Positions 41,194-48,619 of a stretch of DNA of 64,000 nt are shown here, piece after piece. Each line of letters opens with the position of its first letter. Positions within the stretch are counted from its first letter, which is position 1. The position numbers were made by a program, and so were the translations under genes. The notes beneath the pieces were generated by a model that saw only the letters and a program-made list of their open reading frames with translations, was not told where the DNA came from and ran no database searches. Source of the DNA: Firmicutes bacterium UBA6113 (GTDB lineage: Bacteria; Bacillota; Clostridia; Tissierellales; Sedimentibacteraceae); NCBI GenBank assembly GCA_002422545.1, contig DIWF01000034.1:23300-87299 (forward strand), in the 5' to 3' direction.

Positions 41194-42000
41194 ATGAATA
41201 GAATAACAAAATCAATGTATGGTATAAGGTATTTCGATGAGACAGCTCAAAATGACACGATGATTCACAAACTGAATCCTTTGGTCAAATTATTGGTCAG
41301 TTTTGTATATATTTTAACTGCTGTTTCATTCGGCAAGTATGAAATTGTGTCCATGATTCCCCTGGCAATTTATCCGGCCATAGTATTCAACCTTGGAGAC
41401 ATTAAGATTCTGCCCGTATTAAAAAGTTCGCTACTGGTGATGCCTCTTATTTTGTTTGTTGGAATTTCCAATCCCATGCTTGATAGGGAAACTGTAGTAA
41501 TATTTGAAAATGTGGTTGTATCAAGAGGAATTTTATCATATATAAGTCTCATAATAAAATGCACATTATCAGTAATATGCGGAATGCTTTTAATTGCAAC
41601 GACTTCAGTGGACGATCTAGCAAAGGCCCTTGGCAGCATGCATGTGCCAAAAATTTTTATAATGACTTTTTTGCTCACTTACCGCTACATATATGTTCTG
41701 ATTGAAGAATTTTCAAACATTAGCACTTCTTATTTTTTAAGAGCACCTGGACAAAAAGGAATTCACTACAAGTTGTGGGGACCGCTTTTGGGTCAGCTGC
41801 TCATGCGAACATACGACAGAGCACAATCAATTTACAGCGCAATGTCTTTGCGTGGATACCGAGGGAAATATTATACGGTTAAAAATATTCTTCACATTAA
41901 TGATTATTTGTATTTGATTTTGTGGATTGTATTTTTATTTATGGTAAGATTCAACAATGTGCCGGTAATGCTTGGCAATATTATGACAGGAGCATTTTAA
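41194..42000 (+). CDS. larQ: ECF transporter T component (CbiQ/NikQ-like)
   Basis: A 268-residue membrane protein with five predicted helices and the two coupling motifs of EcfT proteins, AQSIYSAMSLRGYRG (about 210-224, A-R-G type) and the loop near LAKALGSMHVPK. It joins the membrane substrate component to the ATPase. It overlaps the ATPase start by 1 nt (TAATG). The first 20 residues are charged and cytoplasmic. Confidence 0.88.
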   Translation: MNRITKSMYGIRYFDETAQNDTMIHKLNPLVKLLVSFVYILTAVSFGKYEIVSMIPLAIYPAIVFNLGDIKILPVLKSSLLVMPLILFVGISNPMLDRETVVIFENVVVSRGILSYISLIIKCTLSVICGMLLIATTSVDDLAKALGSMHVPKIFIMTFLLTYRYIYVLIEEFSNISTSYFLRAPGQKGIHYKLWGPLLGQLLMRTYDRAQSIYSAMSLRGYRGKYYTVKNILHINDYLYLILWIVFLFMVRFNNVPVMLGNIMTGAF

Positions 42001-42755
42001 TGAGTCATCACAATGTAATTTTAGACAATGTTTACTACACTTATCCTGATGGGAAAAAGGCACTAAACGGCGTAAGTTTTGAAATCTTTCACGGGGAATC
42101 TGTGGCGGTCGTAGGAAGCAATGGCGCAGGGAAGTCAACTCTTCTTTTGTCAATGGTCGGAATTTTGTTTCATGACAGCGGCGAAATAAGAATCGGTGAT
42201 GTTCCTCTTACTAAAAACACCCTTCCTGCAATAAGGCAAAAAATTGGTTTTACATTTCAAAATCCAGATCATCAGCTGTTCAGCACCACTGTTTATGATG
42301 ATGTTGCTTTTGGACCGAGGAATTATAAATTATCAGAAAATGAGGTTAAGAAAAGAGTTGAAAGGGCCCTGGAAATTGTGGGTGCATCGCATTTGTCAGA
42401 CAGACCGCCATACAAACTTTCAGGGGGAGAAAAACGTTCTGTTTCAATAGCTTGTGTATTGTCAATGGAGCCAGACATACTTCTCATGGATGAACCTTCA
42501 TCCAACCTTGACCCTAAGTCAAGAAGGAGGCTCATCAACATTTTGAAAGAATTTAAACACACAAAAATAATTGCAACTCATGACCTGGACATGGTTCTTG
42601 ATGTTTGTGAAAGAACAATAGTTATAGGCGAAGGCAAAATTCTTGCCGACGGAAAATCAGATGAAATACTAAGAAATGAAGAGCTTCTTGACAGATGCGG
42701 ACTGGAAAAACCATTTGTACTTCAGGGTTGTCCTGTTTGTTCAAGAACAAAGTAA
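42000..42755 (+). CDS. larO: ECF/nickel transporter ATPase (CbiO/NikO-like)
   Basis: A 251-residue ABC ATPase. Walker A GSNGAGKSTL (about 38-47), Q-loop FTFQNPDHQLFS, signature LSGGEKRSV (about 139-147), Walker B ILLMDEPSSNLDPKSRRR. The start is the ATG overlapping the larQ stop; an in-frame upstream ATG would lie far inside larQ. Completes a LarMN-Q-O importer that brings nickel for the cofactor made by LarE, LarB and LarC. Confidence 0.9.
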   Translation: MSHHNVILDNVYYTYPDGKKALNGVSFEIFHGESVAVVGSNGAGKSTLLLSMVGILFHDSGEIRIGDVPLTKNTLPAIRQKIGFTFQNPDHQLFSTTVYDDVAFGPRNYKLSENEVKKRVERALEIVGASHLSDRPPYKLSGGEKRSVSIACVLSMEPDILLMDEPSSNLDPKSRRRLINILKEFKHTKIIATHDLDMVLDVCERTIVIGEGKILADGKSDEILRNEELLDRCGLEKPFVLQGCPVCSRTK

Positions 42756-42776
42756 ATGACAAAATACGGAGGACAT

Positions 42777-43589
42777 ATGGAAAATAAATTTTTGTTATTA
42801 GAAGAAAAAATAAACAAACTTGTTGAAGGAGGAGTATGTATTGCCTTTTCAGGCGGAGTTGACAGCAGTCTTATTCTTAAGCTGTCATGTGAAGCAGGCA
42901 AAAAACTAAACAAGAATGTATATGCCGTAACTTTTGAAACAAAACTGCACCCTGTTTCTGATGTAACGGTTTCAAAAAAGGTGGCAGGAGAAATGGGAGC
43001 CATACATAAAATAATTCAAGTAAATGAATTTGAAAACAAGGAAATATTAAAAAACCCTGTAAACAGGTGTTATCTATGCAAAAAATCACTGTTTGTAAAT
43101 TTAGCTGAATTTGCAAAGAACAATGGACTAAAGTACGTGGTTGACGGTACAAATGCAGATGACCTGAAAGTTTACAGACCCGGCGTAAAGGCTCTGGGGG
43201 AACTGGGAGTTGTAAGTCCTTTGGCAGAGCTTGGTATATCAAAGCAGGAAGTAAGAGAAATGGCAAAAAAATTAAATATTTCTGTTGCTTCAAGACCATC
43301 GGCACCATGCATGGCAACAAGACTTCCTTATAATACTGAATTAAATTTTGAACTTTTAGAAAAGATAGATAAAGCAGAGGATTTTATAAAAACCTTAGGC
43401 TTTGATGTTGTCAGGGTGAGGGTTCACAATGACATTGCAAGAATTGAGGTAACAAAGGAAAATATGATTAAGCTGGTTGAAAACAGCCAGGCAATCATTG
43501 ATTTCATGAAAAAATCCGGCTTTGTATATATTACGTTGGATATAGAAGGATTCCGTTCAGGAAGCATGGATATTAACTTGGATAAATAA
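42777..43589 (+). CDS. larE: ATP-dependent sacrificial sulfur transferase LarE
   Basis: A 270-residue PP-loop enzyme of nickel-pincer nucleotide (NPN) synthesis; it adds sulfur to the two carboxylates of pyridinium-3,5-biscarboxylic acid mononucleotide. The N-type PP-loop is IAFSGGVDSSLILK (about 22-35). A Cys at about 178 (SAPCMATRLPY) is close in position to the sacrificial Cys176 of Lactobacillus plantarum LarE. Two further Cys in NRCYLCKKS (about 96-104) are present. I chose ATG 42777 with GGAGG upstream; the ATG at 42756 has none. Confidence 0.9.
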   Translation: MENKFLLLEEKINKLVEGGVCIAFSGGVDSSLILKLSCEAGKKLNKNVYAVTFETKLHPVSDVTVSKKVAGEMGAIHKIIQVNEFENKEILKNPVNRCYLCKKSLFVNLAEFAKNNGLKYVVDGTNADDLKVYRPGVKALGELGVVSPLAELGISKQEVREMAKKLNISVASRPSAPCMATRLPYNTELNFELLEKIDKAEDFIKTLGFDVVRVRVHNDIARIEVTKENMIKLVENSQAIIDFMKKSGFVYITLDIEGFRSGSMDINLDK

Positions 43590-43604
43590 ATAAAAGAGGT
43601 TAAG

Positions 43605-44351
43605 ATGGATATTCACGAGTTGCTATTAAAAGTAAAGAATAATGAAATTGAATTGAGTGAAGCTGAAATGACTCTCAAAAAGCTTCCTTATGAGGACCTT
43701 GGATTTGCAAAGCTTGACCACCACAGAATGCTTCGGTCCGGATTTGGGGAGGTTGTTTACTGCAGCGGGAAATCAACAGAACACCTTGTTAAGATTTTTC
43801 AGTCATTCAATGAAAAAAATATAAACATAATGGGCACCAGAGCTTCAAAAGCACAGTTTGAGGCTATAAAAACTCTGATGCCCGAAGCTGAATACGACGA
43901 AATGTCACGAATTGTAAAAATCATGAGGACTATTCCAGTAAAAACTGGTTTGATTGCAGTGTGCACAGGAGGAACATCGGACATTCCTGTTGCAGAAGAA
44001 GCTGCACAGACAGCTGAGTTTTTTGGAAGCAGGGTAATGAGAGTTTACGATGTTGGAGTTGCAGGAATTCACAGGCTTCTTTCAAAAATTGACGAAATAA
44101 ACAAAACCAACTGCATTGTGGCAGTTGCCGGCATGGAGGGAGCTTTACCCGGAGTAATAGCAGGAATGTCCGACAAACCTGTAATAGCAGTGCCCACATC
44201 AATAGGATACGGAGCGAATTTCAACGGACTTTCATCTCTTCTCACAATGCTCAATTCATGTGCAGAAGGAATTGCTGTAGTAAATATTGACAACGGTTTT
44301 GGAGCGGGTTACATGAGCACACAAATAAACAGATTGGCGGTACAAAAATGA
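43605..44351 (+). CDS. larB: Nickel-pincer cofactor biosynthesis carboxylase LarB
   Basis: A 248-residue PurE-like enzyme that carboxylates and hydrolyses nicotinic acid adenine dinucleotide as the first step of NPN synthesis. The AIR-carboxylase-like core is in VCTGGTSDIPVAEEAAQTAEFFG (about 126-148), with VAGMEGALPGVIAG (about 175-188) and PTSIGYGANFNGLSSLLTML (about 200-219). AGAGGT precedes the ATG. Its stop overlaps the larC start by 4 nt. Confidence 0.92.
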   Translation: MDIHELLLKVKNNEIELSEAEMTLKKLPYEDLGFAKLDHHRMLRSGFGEVVYCSGKSTEHLVKIFQSFNEKNINIMGTRASKAQFEAIKTLMPEAEYDEMSRIVKIMRTIPVKTGLIAVCTGGTSDIPVAEEAAQTAEFFGSRVMRVYDVGVAGIHRLLSKIDEINKTNCIVAVAGMEGALPGVIAGMSDKPVIAVPTSIGYGANFNGLSSLLTMLNSCAEGIAVVNIDNGFGAGYMSTQINRLAVQK

Positions 44352-45790
44352 GCAAAAGAATTTTATATTTGGAATGTTATTCGGGTATCAGCGGTGACAT
44401 GACTGTAGCGTCGCTTCTTGATCTGGGCGGTGACACGGAAGTGATGCTGGAAGGTTTGAAAAGTCTGAATGTAAGCGGATACAGGATTGAAATAGGAAGG
44501 ACGAAGAAATGCGGCATTGATGCATGCGATTTTAACGTTGTGTTGGAACAAGATTATGAGCACCATCACGATCACGAACACAATCACGATTATGAACACA
44601 ATCATGACCATGAAACAGAACATAAACATATTCATTTACATGAAGAACATCACGTCCATACACATGAACACGGACATGAAGATCATCACGAGCACAGACA
44701 TGAACATGAAATTGACCACGGCCATTGCCATTCTCATGAACATGATCACCACCATGAACATCATCATGAATCAGATGACAGCCATGGACATCACCATGAG
44801 CATATAAATATAAACGATATATTTAAAATTATTGACGAGTCAAAAATTTCCAACAGAGCAAAAGCAATTTCCAGAAAAATATTTAGAGTTGTGGCGGAAT
44901 CTGAAGCAAAGGCACATGGGCTTGGAGTTGAAGAAGTTCACTTCCATGAGGTGGGGGCAGTTGATTCTATAGTGGACATTGTTGCTGCAGCCATACTAAT
45001 TGATAATCTTAAATTTGACGAAATAGTGGTTTCAGAATTGTATGAAGGAAGAGGCCATGTAAAATGCCAGCACGGTATAATTCCTGTTCCTGTTCCTGCA
45101 GTTGTAAACATAGCAGCAGAACATTCACTGCTGCTAAGAATCACTGAAGCAAGGGGCGAAATGATAACACCTACAGGAGCAGCAATTGCAGCAGCTCTTA
45201 GGACTATGGATTCTCTTCCTCTATCCTACACCATCAAGAAAACAGGAATTGGTGCCGGAAAAAAAGATTTTGAGAAAGCAAATGTGCTCAGAACTTATAT
45301 TATCGAGGAGTCAGCATATGAACAATCAGTAAAAGACATACATCACTGCAATGGAAATAAATATATGTGGGTGCTTGAAACAAACATCGATGATTCCACA
45401 GGTGAAAATTTGTCATTCACAATGGAAAAGCTTTTTGAAAGCGGAGCAAGCGATGTTTTCTTTACTCCAATTTACATGAAAAAAAACAGGCCAGCTCACA
45501 GACTGACAGTAATATGCAAAGAAGATGACATTAGGGAAATGGAATCTGTAATATTCAACAACACAACCACTATAGGCATCAGAAGGTACAAGACTGAAAG
45601 AACTGTTCTTAAAAGGGAAATAATTGTAGTGGAAACAAAGTACGGTCAAGTTAAAGTAAAAGTAAGCAGCTTTGAAGGAAGTTTGTTTTACAAGCCTGAA
45701 TATGAAGATGTAAAAAACATATGCAACATAACAGGCAAGAGCTACAAGGAAATAAACGATGAAATAAAAAGTATTTCTTTAAAGTTATAA
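44348..45790 (+). CDS. larC: Nickel insertion protein LarC (single fused ORF, His-rich insert)
   Basis: A 480-residue cyclometallase that inserts Ni(II) into the pincer ligand using CTP. N-terminal LarC1 region (about 1-70) with YLECYSGISGDMTVASLLDLGG, then a long His/Glu/Asp-rich segment (about 72-153, more than forty His), the VEEVHFHEVGAVDSIVDIV block (about 195-213), and the LarC2 catalytic region (about 310-480). In L. plantarum larC is read through a programmed frameshift; here both halves are one uninterrupted frame. The His-rich stretch is a probable nickel store. It ends the operon before a strong terminator. Confidence 0.92.
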   Translation: MSKRILYLECYSGISGDMTVASLLDLGGDTEVMLEGLKSLNVSGYRIEIGRTKKCGIDACDFNVVLEQDYEHHHDHEHNHDYEHNHDHETEHKHIHLHEEHHVHTHEHGHEDHHEHRHEHEIDHGHCHSHEHDHHHEHHHESDDSHGHHHEHININDIFKIIDESKISNRAKAISRKIFRVVAESEAKAHGLGVEEVHFHEVGAVDSIVDIVAAAILIDNLKFDEIVVSELYEGRGHVKCQHGIIPVPVPAVVNIAAEHSLLLRITEARGEMITPTGAAIAAALRTMDSLPLSYTIKKTGIGAGKKDFEKANVLRTYIIEESAYEQSVKDIHHCNGNKYMWVLETNIDDSTGENLSFTMEKLFESGASDVFFTPIYMKKNRPAHRLTVICKEDDIREMESVIFNNTTTIGIRRYKTERTVLKREIIVVETKYGQVKVKVSSFEGSLFYKPEYEDVKNICNITGKSYKEINDEIKSISLKL

Positions 45791-45793
45791 TAG

Positions 45794-45826
45794 GCAGGTT
45801 CGGAAAAATTTCCGAACCTGCTTTTA
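45794..45826 (+). terminator. Terminator after larC
   Basis: Perfect 13-bp stem GCAGGTTCGGAAA (45794-45806) with TTTCCGAACCTGC (45809-45821), followed by TTTTA. Confidence 0.9.
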
Positions 45827-46169
45827 TATAATAAAATTCTTTAATATTATTGAATACTTGATAAAACTATCATATAATAATTATATTATCAATATGAATA
45901 TTTTGACTAATTTCCTCACTTTATCTTTTACAACACAGTGTGCAGAACAATGTCACGATTGTTTCTGATGTTCAAGCAACAATCATACTTGAATATGCGC
46001 AGGAACTGGGATTTGGAAATTAAAAATTAAATTGTAAAATTATAAAAAATACAGCCGATAAATTATATGCTAGGACAGGTATTCAATTTATCAAACAAAC
46101 GTTGTCCTAAACTTACTTTATATTAGAAGTAAAATTAAATAATATAATTACATTGTATCGGGGGGTAAG
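45827..46169. other. 343-bp non-coding interval with inverted repeats and a possible gene relic
   Basis: No gene of normal size lies here. At about 45942-46022 one frame (VQNNVTIVSDVQATIILEYAQ..., about 27 codons, then TAA) reads like the end of a protein but has no start or upstream continuation; I cannot name its family. Nested inverted repeats upstream of the WYL gene are GATAAATT (46057-46064)/AATTTATC (46085-46092) and TAGGACA (46071-46077)/TGTCCTA (46103-46109), candidate operators for that regulator. Confidence 0.4.
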
Positions 46170-47147
46170 ATGTCTAAATTATCAAATCAAAAATTAAAGT
46201 TGATGTACTTGCTGAAAATTCTTTTCGAAAAGACTGACACTGAACATTCCTTAACAGTTCCGGATATTATTAATGAGTTAAAAAAATATGATATTAATGC
46301 AGAAAGAAAGAGCATTTACAACGATATTGATTCCTTAAGAAGCTACGGAATTGATATTATGTGCAAAAAATCAAAAACTTACAGCTACTATGTTGGAGAC
46401 AGAACTTTCGAGCTGGCAGAGCTTAAACTTCTCGCTGACGCTGTGGCATCATCCAAGTTTATCACTGAAAGAAAATCTAAGGACCTGATTAGGAAAATAA
46501 GCAGCCTTGCCAGCAGTTACGAAGCTTTGCAGCTTAAACGCCAGGTTTATGTGGCTGACAGGGTAAAAACCATGAATGAAAAAATTTACTGCAATGTTGA
46601 CAGCATACATCTTGCTGTTGCAACACACAGGCAAATTTCCTTCAAGTATTTTGAATATACACTGGACAAGAAAAAAAGATACAGAAACAATGGTGAAAAA
46701 TATACAGCAAGCCCCTATGCGCTCACATGGTATGATGAAAACTACTACCTGATTGCAAATTGTGAAAAACATGATGGTGTTTCTCACTTCCGTGTGGACA
46801 AGATGGAAGACATAAAAATTCTGGAAATATCTGCAGAAAGTAGCGATGAGATAAATTTGGGAGATCATGCAAAAAAAGTATTCGGTATGTTTGGAGGTGA
46901 GGAAGCAACATTGGAAGCATTGTTTGACAACTCTCTACTTGGTGTTGTAATTGATCGCTTCGGTGAAAAAACAATAATACGAAAATACGACCAGAATAAC
47001 TTTATGGCAATTGTAAGAGTTCAAATAAGTCCGCCTTTTTTAGGCTGGATATTTCAGTTCGGCAACAAGGTTAAAATCCTTTCACCTGACAATGTTAAGA
47101 ACAAACTGGTAGAATATTGCAGAGAAGTGGAAGGTAGTTATTGCTGA
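46170..47147 (+). CDS. WYL-domain transcriptional regulator
   Basis: A 325-residue regulator of the YafY/DeoR-HTH plus WYL type. N-terminal winged helix (about 1-75; RKSIYNDIDSLRSYGIDI at about 46-63 is the recognition part), followed by the WYL domain (about 130-225) with the SPYALTWYDENYYLIANC (about 180-197) core and the C-terminal WCX-like region. The ligand of WYL domains is often a nucleic acid or nucleotide. GGGGGGT precedes the ATG. Its target is unknown; the nested inverted repeats directly upstream suggest autoregulation. Confidence 0.87.
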   Translation: MSKLSNQKLKLMYLLKILFEKTDTEHSLTVPDIINELKKYDINAERKSIYNDIDSLRSYGIDIMCKKSKTYSYYVGDRTFELAELKLLADAVASSKFITERKSKDLIRKISSLASSYEALQLKRQVYVADRVKTMNEKIYCNVDSIHLAVATHRQISFKYFEYTLDKKKRYRNNGEKYTASPYALTWYDENYYLIANCEKHDGVSHFRVDKMEDIKILEISAESSDEINLGDHAKKVFGMFGGEEATLEALFDNSLLGVVIDRFGEKTIIRKYDQNNFMAIVRVQISPPFLGWIFQFGNKVKILSPDNVKNKLVEYCREVEGSYC

Positions 47148-47313
47148 TTGGTACAATAAATGTCATGAAGGAAACAATTGTAAACAAAACATTTCTTATC
47201 CAATTAAATGTAATTATTTTGAAAAATTATTGTATTTATCGACATAAAATGATATAATTTTTACGAAACATAATAAAAATTATACTAAAATTTATATCGA
47301 CTTGGAGAATTTT

Positions 47314-47775
47314 ATGCTTCAGCAACCTTTATATTCACTGTTTATTAGACTAATCCCTGAAACATTTATAGTTATGTATGCAATTTGTCTGTTGACTAAA
47401 TCATATGTCAATTTGAAAAATATATTTATATCAGGAATAATTGGCGGTATTTGCGTTTATTTGACACGTATGCTGCCCATCCACTTCGGAGTGCACACCA
47501 TTTTGAGCATAATGCTAATTATTGTATTGGCAATCAGATTGAACAATATAGAGATACATAAAGCCATTACAGCTTCTTTGACATCAGTAATATTATTGTT
47601 TATATCTGATATGATGCTTGTTGTATTTTACAATGCTATTAATTTTACATCAGCATTATCGGGACAGACACTGGTTTCTGTGCTAGCAGGTGTTCCTTCA
47701 TTAGTACTGTTTTATTTTACAGTTAAAATTATCATTTATGTTAAAAGCATGAGGGTTAAAAATGAACAGGATTGA
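47314..47775 (+). CDS. Small membrane protein in agr locus (receptor-domain-like)
   Basis: A 153-residue protein that is almost entirely hydrophobic, with five predicted helices (about 8-28, 33-52, 58-77, 85-105, 118-145) and a short basic tail. Its size and helix number resemble the membrane sensor part of AgrC-type kinases without the kinase. It is directly upstream of agrB and overlaps it by 14 nt, so the two are translated together. ATG 47314 is 6 nt after TTGGAG. I find no family name; a role in sensing or export of the peptide is inference from position. Confidence 0.6.
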   Translation: MLQQPLYSLFIRLIPETFIVMYAICLLTKSYVNLKNIFISGIIGGICVYLTRMLPIHFGVHTILSIMLIIVLAIRLNNIEIHKAITASLTSVILLFISDMMLVVFYNAINFTSALSGQTLVSVLAGVPSLVLFYFTVKIIIYVKSMRVKNEQD

Positions 47776-48433
47776 TAAAATTTCTAAATCATTTGCTTCA
47801 ATTGTTTCATCAAATTTATCCCTTGACCATGACCAGGAAGAGGTTCTTGCCTACGGAGCGTTTGCACTCTTTCAGACAGTATTATCTATTCTTGCAATTG
47901 CTGCTTTTGGTCTGTTGTTAGGAGTTCTCGCTGAATCTATGATAATTTCCTTTGCAGCGGCAATTTTAAGGAAGTTTTCCGGCGGCGTTCATGCCACTAA
48001 ACCATTGAACTGTGCTGTGATTGGAATGATTATATTTGGTGTTCTTGGGCTTTTGGTAAAGCATCTGTTCATAAATATCGAATTTGTATATGTAATTGGA
48101 TTAATGGCATCAGAATTTGCTTTTGTTTTTTATGTTATGATTAAATACTGTCCTGTTGGCAGTGTCAACAAACCGTTAAAAAATTTAGATAAAAGAAAAC
48201 GCCTTAAACAGCAGTCTTTAATGTTTACTTTAAGTATGCTGGCTGTAAACATAGTCTTAACATACTTCTATGTGCATACAAATAACATTAATTTTTTAAC
48301 AGTTGCCGTATGTATATCCACAGGTATTTTATGGCAATCTATAACTTTGGTATCTCTGGGACACATAATTATAGAATCTTTAGATACGTTTATGGGGGGT
48401 ACGACTATACTAAATAGGAGGGCGAACAAATGA
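47762..48433 (+). CDS. agrB: AgrB-like peptide-processing membrane protease
   Basis: A 223-residue membrane endopeptidase that cleaves and cyclises the AgrD precursor. The catalytic pair His77 and Cys84, in RKFSGGVHATKPLNC, is at the same numbers as in Staphylococcus aureus AgrB; the conserved PVGSVNKPL loop follows (about 131-139). Four to six transmembrane segments. Its 3' end overlaps the agrD start (ATGA). AGGGTT precedes the ATG. Confidence 0.93.
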   Translation: MNRIDKISKSFASIVSSNLSLDHDQEEVLAYGAFALFQTVLSILAIAAFGLLLGVLAESMIISFAAAILRKFSGGVHATKPLNCAVIGMIIFGVLGLLVKHLFINIEFVYVIGLMASEFAFVFYVMIKYCPVGSVNKPLKNLDKRKRLKQQSLMFTLSMLAVNIVLTYFYVHTNNINFLTVAVCISTGILWQSITLVSLGHIIIESLDTFMGGTTILNRRANK

Positions 48434-48567
48434 AAAAAGGTCTAGTATTGAAGGTTATGACTTTAGCAGCTGTAATGTTGTCATTTTTAGCTACAACAAC
48501 AACTGCTTCAGCTTGCTGGTGGGGATTATATCAGCCAGAAGAACCAAATTCATTAAGAGAAGAATAA
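48430..48567 (+). CDS. agrD: AgrD-like cyclic autoinducer peptide precursor
   Basis: A 45-residue precursor overlapping the agrB stop by 4 nt, with GGAGGGCGAAC upstream. It has an amphipathic, Lys-started N-terminal helix (MKKGLVLKVMTLAAVMLSF), a Thr/Ala stretch, the core Cys at 29 in SACWWGLYQPEEP, and a charged tail (NSLREE). The QPEEP-x-SLR-type tail matches clostridial AgrD proteins, in which the five residues starting at Cys form the thiolactone; by analogy the mature ring here would be CWWGL. It was missed by length-filtered gene calling. A terminator follows. Confidence 0.9.
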   Translation: MKKGLVLKVMTLAAVMLSFLATTTTASACWWGLYQPEEPNSLREE

Positions 48568-48592
48568 AAAGGGGTCTTATGACCCCTTTTTA
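48568..48592 (+). terminator. Terminator after agrD
   Basis: Stem GGGGTC with GACCCC around TTAT, flanked by A and T runs (about 48570-48592). It separates the agr genes from the GGDEF/HD-GYP gene, at least in part. Confidence 0.85.
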
Positions 48593-48619
48593 TTGGGACA
48601 TGCAAAGCAGGTGATAAAA

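Noticed and set aside
44517..44807. 96-codon Met/Ile/Thr-rich frame inside larC
   Set aside because: It is the +1 frame of the His-rich repeat (CAT/CAC shifted to ATC/ATG); low complexity and no ribosome site.
44348..45790. Programmed frameshift in larC
   Set aside because: The fused reading frame is continuous, so no frameshift is needed here.
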